A DNA stretch of 64,000 bases from Tardiphaga alba (GTDB lineage Bacteria; Pseudomonadota; Alphaproteobacteria; Rhizobiales; Xanthobacteraceae): contig NZ_CP036498.1 of the NCBI RefSeq assembly GCF_018279705.1, positions 2,869,001-2,933,000 on the forward strand. The letters are read 5' to 3'. Under the pieces are notes generated by a model that saw nothing but the letters and a program-made list of their open reading frames with translations, did no database searches and was not told where the DNA came from. Shown piece by piece: positions 9,112 to 16,176 of this stretch; position 1 is the first letter of the stretch; every line of letters starts with the position of its first letter. Position numbers and translations under genes: made by a program.

Positions 9112-9357
9112 TCAACGCACCCGCGTGCCGCCGCGGGGGACGCATTTCTTGACGCGGGCGACGTTGCCGTTGGCGGCGAGGGTGGTGCCCATGACTTCCT
9201 TGATCTGGCCGGTCGGGCAGGAGCCGTCATCGACCCAGATGCGCTGGCCGAGGCGCAGTTCGACGATGTCCTCCTCGCGCGAAACCTGATCAACGGCGAA
9301 AGCCGGGGCGGTGACGGTGAGGGCGGCGAGCAGGCCGAGAGCCAATGTGGCGCGCAT
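9112..9357 (-). CDS. small secreted hypothetical protein with two cysteines
   Basis: An 81-residue protein with a signal peptide of about 21 residues (ending AFA). The mature part contains GQRIWVDDGSCPTGQIKEVM and ARVKKCVPRGG, a layout I associate with small periplasmic proteins common in Bradyrhizobium relatives; function unknown. Its ATG overlaps the stop of the preceding 50-codon gene in a TAATG junction, so the two are translationally coupled. Confidence 0.65.
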   Translation of the reverse strand: MRATLALGLLAALTVTAPAFAVDQVSREEDIVELRLGQRIWVDDGSCPTGQIKEVMGTTLAANGNVARVKKCVPRGGTRVR

Positions 9358-9509
9358 TATTTGTTCTGCACCTTCAGGCCGTCGGGGCCGACATTGATCT
9401 GCAGGCCCTGGGGCTCCTTCTTCTCCTGATAGAGGTTGTAGCCGAGCACGCCGATCCCGACGACGAGTGCGCCGATGATGAGAAAGAGCACGTTGCGATT
9501 GCCGGACAT
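9357..9509 (-). CDS. 50-residue single-span membrane protein
   Basis: A small protein with one hydrophobic segment (about residues 6-24, VLFLIIGALVVGIGVLGY) and a short charged tail ending in QNK. GGAGA lies six bases before the ATG at 9509. It is in the same reading frame as the MocR-type regulator upstream with no stop codon between them, yet it has its own ribosome binding site and the look of an independent gene. It overlaps the next small secreted protein by one base (TAATG). Function unknown. Confidence 0.6.
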   Translation of the reverse strand: MSGNRNVLFLIIGALVVGIGVLGYNLYQEKKEPQGLQINVGPDGLKVQNK

Positions 9510-11069
9510 GAAATCTCCGTGGGGCCGTTGGTGATGCAGTCTACGGACGCCGGTTCGATTCTTGAAGCGCAGCAGTCGCCAGCCATAAGTGCTAGCCCCG
9601 GCGCGGGTTCCATCGCGCCGTTTCGTTGCGACTTTTTGATGCGCGCGCAGCGTTGCGGCCGAGGCCTTTGCGAGCGTTTCGGCGGCGGTGACGAGTTTGC
9701 GTAACGGATGCCCAGAGAAGCCGAGCACGAAGCCCGGCGCGGGGCGGGCGCGCAGATAGGTGTCGGCCAGCAGCCAGCCTTCGACGCCGGCATCGGCCTT
9801 GGCCTGCGCGGCGATCTCGAGCGGTGTCGTTGCCGCAAACCGCGCGACCAGATGCAAGCCTTGCGACGGGACGGGGACGGTGAGTTGCCCGTCCGATGCG
9901 TCCGTCAGCGTGCGGGCGAGGGCATCGCGCGCCTCGCGGTAACGGCCGCGCATCTTGCGCAGGTTGGCGGCGAAAGCGCCAGAATTCAGCATGTCGGCAA
10001 TGGCGCCTTCCATCACCGTGGCGGGAAAGCGGTCCATTGCGGCGCGGGCGGCGGCGACCGGGCCGATCAGGTTTTCCGGCAGCGCGCAATAGCCGATGCG
10101 CAGGCCGGGAAACAACGTCTTGGCGAAGGTGCCCATATAGACGACGCGGCGCAGGTGATCGATGCCGGCGAGCGACAGCAGCGGCGCGCCGTCATAGCGG
10201 AATTCGCTGTCGTAATCGTCCTCGAACACGAAGGCATGAGCATCGCGCGCCCAGTCCAGCAACTCCAGTCGCCGCGGCATCGCCATCTGCACGCCGAGCG
10301 GAAACTGATGCGAGGGCGTGACATAGGCGGCGCGCGCATGCGGCGCGGAGGAGCGCCCCTTGGCGACGATCATGCCGCTGTCGTCCACCGGCACGGAGAC
10401 CGGCTTGCCGCCGTAATGCTCGATGGATTTGCGCGCGGCGGGGTAGCCGGGGTCTTCGACCCAGATCTGTTCGCCTGGCTTGAGGATGGCGGACAGCACG
10501 ATGCGCAGGCCATGCTGGGTGCCTGATGTAAGCATGATGTGGTCGGGATCGCAGCGCAGGCCGCGCGCCGACAGCAGGTGATTGGCGATGGCGATGCGCA
10601 GCTCGCGGCTGCCGCGGGGATCGCCGTAATGCAGATGCTCGCTGCCGAAGGCGCGCATGCGGCGGCCGACAAACGAGCGAAAACGGCGCAGCGCCGTCTC
10701 GTCGATATCGGTGCAGCCGAGCGCGAGCGTGCCGCGCTGGGGCTCGATGATGGCGATGCGCTTCGGCGCTTTCGCATCGACGGCGGATGGAATGCGCTCG
10801 GCGACGAACGTGCCGGAGCCGACGCGCGCGACGGCGAAGCCATCAGCGATCAGGCGCTCATAGGCATCGGTGATCGCGTTGCGGCGAAAGCCGGCTTGTT
10901 CGGCGAGGTTTCGCGATGGCGGCAGCGCTTCGCCGGGCTTGGCCGTGCCTGACGTGATGGCATGGCGCAGCGCCTGATACAGGCGTTCCGGCGCGGACGC
11001 GTGGCGGTCGATATGTGCGCCATCGAGATCGAGCGGCAATGCGTGCGGGACTGCAGGTGTCGATTTCAT
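9357..11069 (-). CDS. MocR/PdxR-type regulator (GntR HTH plus aminotransferase-like domain); frame runs on into downstream small gene
   Basis: A transcription regulator with an N-terminal GntR winged helix (about residues 20-95, with PPSRNLAEQAGFRRNAITDAY) and a class I aminotransferase-like domain (about 110-460) carrying YVTPSHQFPLG, EDDYDSEFRYD and the PLP-lysine region GTFAKTLFPGLRIGY. The recognisable regulator ends near base 9650, but no stop codon occurs until 9357, so the open frame continues through about 54 unconserved residues into a 50-codon membrane-protein gene. It is divergent from a PPOX-fold gene, a common MocR arrangement. The ATG at 11069 is chosen by alignment with the HTH; an in-frame ATG at 11099 is also possible. 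Confidence 0.82.
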   Translation of the reverse strand: MKSTPAVPHALPLDLDGAHIDRHASAPERLYQALRHAITSGTAKPGEALPPSRNLAEQAGFRRNAITDAYERLIADGFAVARVGSGTFVAERIPSAVDAKAPKRIAIIEPQRGTLALGCTDIDETALRRFRSFVGRRMRAFGSEHLHYGDPRGSRELRIAIANHLLSARGLRCDPDHIMLTSGTQHGLRIVLSAILKPGEQIWVEDPGYPAARKSIEHYGGKPVSVPVDDSGMIVAKGRSSAPHARAAYVTPSHQFPLGVQMAMPRRLELLDWARDAHAFVFEDDYDSEFRYDGAPLLSLAGIDHLRRVVYMGTFAKTLFPGLRIGYCALPENLIGPVAAARAAMDRFPATVMEGAIADMLNSGAFAANLRKMRGRYREARDALARTLTDASDGQLTVPVPSQGLHLVARFAATTPLEIAAQAKADAGVEGWLLADTYLRARPAPGFVLGFSGHPLRKLVTAAETLAKASAATLRAHQKVATKRRDGTRAGASTYGWRLLRFKNRTGVRRLHHQRPHGDFMSGNRNVLFLIIGALVVGIGVLGYNLYQEKKEPQGLQINVGPDGLKVQNK

Positions 11070-11076
11070 CGTGCGA

Positions 11077-11126
11077 GAATTGGTCGGAATTTTTCGCATG
11101 GAATTGGCACTATCGCAGACCAATTC
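11077..11126. promoter_or_regulatory. candidate MocR operator in the divergent promoter region
   Basis: Three related half-sites lie between the divergent regulator and PPOX genes: GAATTGGTC at 11077-11085, GAATTGGCA at 11101-11109 in the same orientation, and GACCAATTC at 11118-11126 as a perfect inverted copy of the first. Direct and inverted repeats of this kind are the known layout of MocR-family operators. The assignment to this regulator is by position. Confidence 0.5.
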
Positions 11127-11172
11127 GGCGGCTACAACAGTTTCGAACGCTTCCAATCCACGAGGACTTACT

Positions 11173-11916
11173 GTGAGCACCGCCGAACTGAAGACGACAG
11201 AAGAGACAACGCCGACCTATCCGCTCACCCAGCGCAACCGCGTGAAGCGGCGGCATGATCGTGGCTTCTACGACCACGAGACCGTGCACAGGATCCTGGA
11301 CGCGGCGATGATGTGCCACGTCTCTTATGTGATCGACGGCCAGCCCTACTGCACGCCGACCTTTTTCTGGCGCGAAGGCACGACGCTTTACTGGCATGGA
11401 TCGAGCGCGAGCCGGATGCTGAAGAACCAGACCGCGCATCAGCGCGTCTGCCTCACCGTGGCCTTCCTCGACAGCCTCGTGCTGGCGCGCTGTGGCTTCA
11501 ATCACTCGGCCGATTATCGCGCCGTGATGGCGTTCGGAAATGCCTATCTGGTCACCGATCCCGCGGAGAAGGATCGCGCCGGCATCGCCATGGTCGATCG
11601 CTTCTTCCCCGACCGCACCGCGGGCCTGCGCGCTACCACAGCGCAGGAGATGAAAGCAACGTCCTTCATCGCCATGGAGATCGAGGAGGCGTCGGCAAAA
11701 ATCCGCGCCAAGGGTGTTGCCGATGACGACGAGGATTACGAGCTGCCGATCTATGCCGAGCGCATTCCGGTGAGGACCGTGATCGGAGCCCCCGAGCCGT
11801 GTCAGCGATTGTTGCCCGGCGTCGCGCGGCCGGCATCGCTGCAGATTTTCAGCGAAGGCAGGCTGCTTGATGATGCGCTGACGGAGGCCTATGCGCTGGA
11901 ATATCCGGAAGGTTGA
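11173..11916 (+). CDS. pyridoxamine 5'-phosphate oxidase-fold (flavin-binding) protein
   Basis: A 247-residue cytoplasmic protein of the split-barrel PPOX/FMN-binding superfamily, of the branch that includes NimA-like nitroimidazole resistance proteins. Visible features are RNRVKRRHDRGFYD, the strand motif HVSYVIDGQPYCTPTFFWR with the TLYWHG continuation, and a C-terminal region with PIYAERIPV. Members bind FMN or related flavins; the substrate here is not known. The GTG at 11173 has GAGG upstream; an in-frame ATG at 11071 would overlap the presumed operator and the regulator promoter. It is divergent from a MocR regulator, which probably controls it. Confidence 0.8.
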   Translation: MSTAELKTTEETTPTYPLTQRNRVKRRHDRGFYDHETVHRILDAAMMCHVSYVIDGQPYCTPTFFWREGTTLYWHGSSASRMLKNQTAHQRVCLTVAFLDSLVLARCGFNHSADYRAVMAFGNAYLVTDPAEKDRAGIAMVDRFFPDRTAGLRATTAQEMKATSFIAMEIEEASAKIRAKGVADDDEDYELPIYAERIPVRTVIGAPEPCQRLLPGVARPASLQIFSEGRLLDDALTEAYALEYPEG

Positions 11917-11931
11917 GGGCGTCGCTGATTT

Positions 11932-12022
11932 CGTAGCCTGCATGGAGCGTAGCGTAATGCAGGGACAGCAGATTTCGCGGAAACGCCGGTCCCCGGATTG
12001 CGCTGCGCTCCATCCGGGCTAC
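11932..12022. repeat. dispersed palindromic repeat, GTAGCC...GGGCTAC type
   Basis: The ends pair as GTAGCCTGCATGGAGCG against CGCTCCATCCGGGCTAC, with internal AGCGTAATGCAGGG-like and GGATTGCGCT arms, a form of intergenic palindrome frequent in Bradyrhizobium relatives. It fills the gap between convergent genes, and its right edge provides the CTA (TAG on the minus strand) that stops the B12-binding-like gene. Confidence 0.75.
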
Positions 12023-12801
12023 GGCCAGAGCGCCTTCACGATCGCATCGAGGCCATCGGTCAACGCCGCCGGGCCGGGTTGCAGGATCAGCGGCGATTTG
12101 ATCTCGACGATGCGATCGTCGCGCACGGCCGGAATGTCACCCCATCCCGGTCGCTGCCTGATCCTGTCCGGCACGACTTTCTTGCCGCACCATGAGGCGA
12201 GGATCACGTCGGGCATCGTGTCGCGTACGTCGTCCGGCGACACGATGCGATCCTTCGCCGCCTTCTGAAAACGCATCTGCGGGAAAACATCGACGCCGCC
12301 GGCGATGTCGACCAATTCGGATACCCAGCCGATGCCGGTGATCAGCGGATCGTCCCATTCCTCGAAATAGACGCGCGGCCTGGCAGCGCGGGTCTGTGCG
12401 GCTGCCGCGACGTCGGCCAGACGCTGTTCGTAGGACCGGGCAAGCCGTTCTGCACGGTCCTGCGCGCCGACCATGGCGCCGAGTGTGCGGATCATTGCCA
12501 GGATGCCGGCGATGTCGCGCTGGTTGAACACATGCACGGCAATGCCGGCGCGGATCAGCGCGGCGGCGATCTCGGCCTGCAGGTCGGAGAAGCAGAGGAC
12601 AAGGTCCGGCTCCAGCGCCAGGATTTTTGGCACATCCGCCGAGATGAAGGCCGAGACACGTGGCTTCTCGCGACGCACCTGCGGCGGGCGCACCGCATAG
12701 CCGGAGACGCCGACGATGCGGTCCTGCTCGCCGAGCAGATACAGCGTCTCCACGGTCTCTTCCGTGAGGCAGACAATGCGGCGGGGCGGGAAGGCGTTCA
12801 T
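12019..12801 (-). CDS. cobalamin-binding / ABC substrate-binding (BtuF-like) protein without signal peptide
   Basis: A 260-residue protein of the helical-backbone metal/cobalamin receptor family (BtuF/FepB type). It contains RIVCLTEETVETLYLLG, VGVSGYAVRPPQVR, VPKILALEPDLVLCFSDLQ and a C-terminal RIVEIKSPLILQPGP, as in BtuF-like proteins. No signal peptide is visible from the ATG at 12801, and the short extension from 12858 does not add one, so it may act in the cytoplasm or have an unusual export route. There are no ABC permease or ATPase genes beside it. The link to B12 is by family and is not proven. Confidence 0.7.
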   Translation of the reverse strand: MNAFPPRRIVCLTEETVETLYLLGEQDRIVGVSGYAVRPPQVRREKPRVSAFISADVPKILALEPDLVLCFSDLQAEIAAALIRAGIAVHVFNQRDIAGILAMIRTLGAMVGAQDRAERLARSYEQRLADVAAAAQTRAARPRVYFEEWDDPLITGIGWVSELVDIAGGVDVFPQMRFQKAAKDRIVSPDDVRDTMPDVILASWCGKKVVPDRIRQRPGWGDIPAVRDDRIVEIKSPLILQPGPAALTDGLDAIVKALWP

Positions 12802-12902
12802 CGCATCGCTATGCCGCGGAAAGGGGGACTTGTCACGGCGCGCCGCATCCGTCTCCATGGGCCATCAGTCCGCGCCACGACGGACATTGCAGGGAGAACC
12901 AC

Positions 12903-13301
12903 ATGACGCCGCTCGACAAGATCAAGGCCGTGACGATGCCGTTTTCGGTATCGATGGGTGTCACCTTCATCGAGGCAGAACTCGACCGCGTGGTCGCCAC
13001 CATGCTGGTGCGGGAAGACCTGTGCACGGCGCGTCATACGATCCACGGCGGCGCGGTGATGGCGCTGGCCGATGCCGTTGGCGCTGCCGCGACCGTGATC
13101 AATCTGCCCGAGGACGCCAAGGGCACCACGACCATCGAGAGCAAGACCAATTTCGTCAGCGGCGCAGCGGCGGGAACCACGGTGCGCGCCACGGCCACGC
13201 CAATCCATCGCGGACGCCGGACCCAGGTCTGGCAGACCCGGATCGAGACCGCGGAGGGCAAGCTCGTAGGGGTGGTGACCCAGACCCAGCTGGTACTCTA
13301 G
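12903..13301 (+). CDS. PaaI-type hotdog-fold thioesterase
   Basis: A 132-residue hotdog thioesterase predicted to hydrolyse acyl- or aryl-CoA thioesters. The family signature is visible as RHTIHGGAVMALADAVGAAA (HGG motif and helix) followed by the SKTNFVSGAAAGTTV strand pair. GGGAGAACCAC precedes the ATG. It is divergent from the BtuF-like gene and is not followed closely by another gene, so its substrate cannot be inferred from context. Confidence 0.85.
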   Translation: MTPLDKIKAVTMPFSVSMGVTFIEAELDRVVATMLVREDLCTARHTIHGGAVMALADAVGAAATVINLPEDAKGTTTIESKTNFVSGAAAGTTVRATATPIHRGRRTQVWQTRIETAEGKLVGVVTQTQLVL

Positions 13302-13472
13302 GAACGGGGCTGCGGGTAATTCCTCTTTAACCTTCAAGCATTTGCATAGCTCAATTGCGTCCGGCGCCGTCTTGTCGCACGCCATTGGCCTTGAAGTTCT
13401 TTGTGCGATGCACAATATTGGGGTCATACAAGAATCAAGGCTTTCCTCGCGGATATCCGGAGGAGTGGACCC

Positions 13473-14108
13473 ATGTTTAGCCCCGCAACGATCATCGCAC
13501 TTGCCCACCGGACGCCCAAGGTTTCGACCAAGAGCGGCCCCGTTCGTATCCTCGCCACCCACGAGCTTCCGCTGTTCCGGGACCATCTTCTGCGTCTCGA
13601 CCGTGACAGCCGCCGCGACCGTTTCAACGGCTCGCTGTGCGACGACTGGGTCGCGAAATATGCCGAGCGCTCCGTGCATGACGGCACCGTCATCCTGGCC
13701 TATTTCGAAGACGGCACCATTCGCGGCGCCGCCGAGCTGCACCAGGCCGACCTCGTCAATGTCGAGCCGGAAGTCGCCTTCAGCGTCGAATCCTGCATGC
13801 GCCGCAAGGGCGTCGGCAGCATCCTGTTCACCCAGCTGATCGCGAAGGCGCGCTCGATGGGTTACAAGAAGCTGCGCGTCACCACCGGTGCGCAGAACGA
13901 TGCGATGCGCGCGCTGGCCGGCAAGTTCGGCGCCAAACTGTCGTTCCGCCACGGCGAATCGACGGGCCTGATCGATCTCACCGCGGAGCCCGTGAAGGTC
14001 GCGCCTAAGCCGAAGGCAGGCGCAGCTGACGTCGCCAAGGCTGTCGGCGACTATAACCGGGCTGCCTGGCGTGCCTGGTTCAACGCCGCCGGTTTCGGCA
14101 AGCATTGA
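13473..14108 (+). CDS. GNAT family N-acetyltransferase
   Basis: A 211-residue acetyltransferase of the GNAT fold. The acetyl-CoA binding region is MRRKGVGSILFTQLI (R-x-x-G-x-G/A) at about residues 110-124, followed by KLRVTTGAQNDAMRALAGKFG. The C-terminus carries a Lys/Pro/Ala linker and a short Trp-rich helix. The substrate is unknown. The ATG at 13473 is preceded by GGAGGAG at ideal spacing. A strong bidirectional hairpin terminator follows 26 bases after the stop. Confidence 0.85.
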   Translation: MFSPATIIALAHRTPKVSTKSGPVRILATHELPLFRDHLLRLDRDSRRDRFNGSLCDDWVAKYAERSVHDGTVILAYFEDGTIRGAAELHQADLVNVEPEVAFSVESCMRRKGVGSILFTQLIAKARSMGYKKLRVTTGAQNDAMRALAGKFGAKLSFRHGESTGLIDLTAEPVKVAPKPKAGAADVAKAVGDYNRAAWRAWFNAAGFGKH

Positions 14109-14134
14109 GCGCGGGATCGCAGGCGTCACAGAAA

Positions 14135-14165
14135 CAAAAAAGCAGGGCCGAGGCCCTGCTTTTTT
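14135..14165. terminator. strong rho-independent terminator, bidirectional
   Basis: GCAGGGCC and GGCCCTGC form a perfect 8-base G+C stem with a two-base loop, flanked by A6 on the left and T6 on the right. It can therefore end transcription of the GNAT gene and of the convergent small gene at 14191-14490. Confidence 0.92.
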
Positions 14166-14190
14166 CATTCCAGAACTGATCCGGAAAAAC

Positions 14191-14490
14191 TCACGCCCGC
14201 TTGGCGATCGCGATCTTGCGGGTGACGCGGCGCTCGACGACCACGGTGCGCTGGGCGCCCTGTTCGCCGGCGATGACGCGACTGACGCGCAGCGTGCCTG
14301 TGGAGCGGTTGGCCTTCTTGACCTGCGCCTGCACCTCTTCGACGGGCAAGCCCATCAGCGACGCTGCGATCTCGGCCTGCTGGTCGAGGTCCTCGGTGAT
14401 GCCGATGGCTGCGAAAATGGCCTCTTCCAGCGTCGGCGGATCATGCCGCACGCGCCTCGTGCCATATTTGGTATTCCACTCGCCGCTCAT
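14191..14490 (-). CDS. conserved small hypothetical protein
   Basis: A 99-residue soluble protein. The N-terminal half has RHDPPTLEEAIFAAIGITED and a helix QQAEIAASLMGLPVEEVQAQV; the C-terminal half is very basic (RTVVVERRVTRKIAIAKRA). This suggests a small nucleic-acid-associated or regulatory protein, but no named family is recognised. GAGG precedes the ATG at 14490; an in-frame ATG at 14544 lacks a ribosome binding site. It ends at the shared terminator. Confidence 0.65.
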   Translation of the reverse strand: MSGEWNTKYGTRRVRHDPPTLEEAIFAAIGITEDLDQQAEIAASLMGLPVEEVQAQVKKANRSTGTLRVSRVIAGEQGAQRTVVVERRVTRKIAIAKRA

Positions 14491-14646
14491 CGTCCGCCTC
14501 AAAGTTGATATTGGCTTCCTAACGAAGCCATTGTTGCATTGCAATATGAAAAACCCGTGGCAAGTCAGCTATGCAATGTGACGCGCGACAATGCGTCGGA
14601 CGCCCGGGGTTAGCTTTGAAGTAAAGTAAATTGCGGGTAGGTCGGA

Positions 14647-15309
14647 TTAGCCGGTGCTGTTCGCCTGCGGCCAGGTGACGAGCGCCTGCTGGCCGGATGC
14701 GGTGAGGGCGTAGACGCCGCGCGACACCGGCGCGAACCAGCCATAGACATTGCGGTGCAGGATCTTCTGTGCGTCGGGAAAGGCAGGCTTGAGCTCCTTC
14801 AACGGCCGCGGGCCCAAAGCGAGGGCGGCGGCGCAGCCGAGCGCCTGCTGGCGATAGGCGGTCATGATCGGCGTTTTGGTCGAACCGCCCAGCGCGGGAT
14901 CGCCGATCCGTTTCCGGTGTTCGGTGATAAGGCGGGCGCGCTGCTTCGGATTGCGGCGGGGCGCGGTGGTTGGCGGCTCCACCAGGATTTCCACGGTGCC
15001 GGCATCGGTGACGCCCAGCATGCCGAAGCCGAGGCGGCGGCACAGATTGCGATAGCGCGCATCGCTCTCGCGGCCCTTGCCACGGATCGACATTTTGGCG
15101 GCAACCCAAATCTCGTCGCAGGCGCCCGCGCGATCAACGGCTTGCAGGATCAGTTCAAGATTGAAGCTGAGCTTGAGCTCCCCAACCACCACGATCGGCG
15201 GATCGTCGCCTTTCAGCGCCACCAGATCGCAGCCCTGGATCTCGCCCTTCACCGAAAAGCCGAGCCCTTCGAGAAAGCGTTTCACGGGGAGATAGAGCGC
15301 GGTTTCCAA
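14647..15309 (-). CDS. DUF2161 family protein (restriction-endonuclease-like fold)
   Basis: A 220-residue protein of the DUF2161 family. The N-terminus METALYLPVKRFLEGLGF is diagnostic; CDLVALKGDD and VVVGELKLSFNLELI provide the D and ExK of a PD-(D/E)xK-like core. A winged-helix-like C-terminal part follows, with GWFAPVSRGVYALTASGQQAL. The family is annotated as a putative PD-(D/E)xK-type nuclease or phosphodiesterase; activity is not established. The start is TTG at 15309, chosen because the conserved N-terminus begins there and no upstream in-frame ATG exists. Confidence 0.8.
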   Translation of the reverse strand: METALYLPVKRFLEGLGFSVKGEIQGCDLVALKGDDPPIVVVGELKLSFNLELILQAVDRAGACDEIWVAAKMSIRGKGRESDARYRNLCRRLGFGMLGVTDAGTVEILVEPPTTAPRRNPKQRARLITEHRKRIGDPALGGSTKTPIMTAYRQQALGCAAALALGPRPLKELKPAFPDAQKILHRNVYGWFAPVSRGVYALTASGQQALVTWPQANSTG

Positions 15310-15473
15310 AACGAGATCCGATCGGCGGCGAGGGCGGTGGCGAACGGATCCCCAAATGGAACCGCGACTCGCCGGCTGAGTTTATCCGCGTCGCCGCGAC
15401 TTGGCACCGGATTGGCTCCGGATGGGGCTGAGATCGTGATCTCAGGCGATGGTTCAACGCGATCGGAGCTCAC

Positions 15474-15953
15474 GTGAAGACATTGCTGGAAACGACTGAT
15501 AGTTTTGGTGTATTGCCGCATCTTGTAGCGTTGTCTATCGCCTATATTCTGGCATTGCCGATTGGCTGGAACCGGGAACGCGCCGAGCGCAGCGCGGGTT
15601 TGCGGACCTTCCCGCTCGTGGCGCTGGCGACCTGCGGCATCGTCCAAGCGACGGAAGGCATCCTCAACGGACACCCCGAAGGCACCGCGCGCATCATCGA
15701 GGGCCTCATGACCGGGATGGGTTTCATCGGGGGAGGCGCGATCCTGAAGGAAGGCGGCTCGGTGCGCGGCACCGCCACGGCCTCCAGCCTGTGGGCCACC
15801 GGCGCCACCGGGGCGGCGGTCGGGCTCGGGTCCTATGACGTCGCGGTGGTGATCTCCCTGTTCACCTTCCTCACGCTCTGGCTGCTGGTTCCATTTAAGG
15901 AGGAAGGTGGCAAGGAAGACGAGAAAGGCGTGAAATCGCACAGCGAGGGGTAG
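15474..15953 (+). CDS. MgtC/SapB family membrane protein
   Basis: A 159-residue inner-membrane protein with four or five hydrophobic segments. The MgtC signature is seen as LPIGWNRERAERSAGLRTFPLVAL followed by MTGMGFIGGGAILKEGG and ATASSLWATGATGAAVGLG. MgtC-family proteins influence magnesium adaptation and F-ATPase activity; this one lacks a long C-terminal ACT-like domain, ending with a charged tail. The start is GTG at 15474 with GGAG upstream. It is divergent from the DUF2161 gene. Confidence 0.85.
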   Translation: MKTLLETTDSFGVLPHLVALSIAYILALPIGWNRERAERSAGLRTFPLVALATCGIVQATEGILNGHPEGTARIIEGLMTGMGFIGGGAILKEGGSVRGTATASSLWATGATGAAVGLGSYDVAVVISLFTFLTLWLLVPFKEEGGKEDEKGVKSHSEG

Positions 15954-16176
15954 GCCTGCGGGATGGGGCTGGTCTTTTGCTGCAAAGCAGCGTAGAAGCG
16001 CACCATCCCGATACGCTCCGGACTCCCTGGACCCGACGTGACCGTCAAATGAAGGACGGCCGATTCGTTTCCGTTTGGTCCATGTATCTCGATGTCGAGC
16101 ATCGCCGGTCACGGCGATGAGTCCTGTGAGTTCTGGCCGCAATCTGCGGCCTGCTGCAACCAAGGTTACATATCCC

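Noticed and set aside
13302..13472. Possible small RNA upstream of the GNAT gene
   Set aside because: No hairpin with a T run or clear promoter was found inside the gap, only an ordinary leader with a strong ribosome binding site.
15833..16102. An 89-codon minus-strand frame overlapping the end of the MgtC-like gene
   Set aside because: It overlaps a clear gene, has no ribosome binding site and no recognisable domain.
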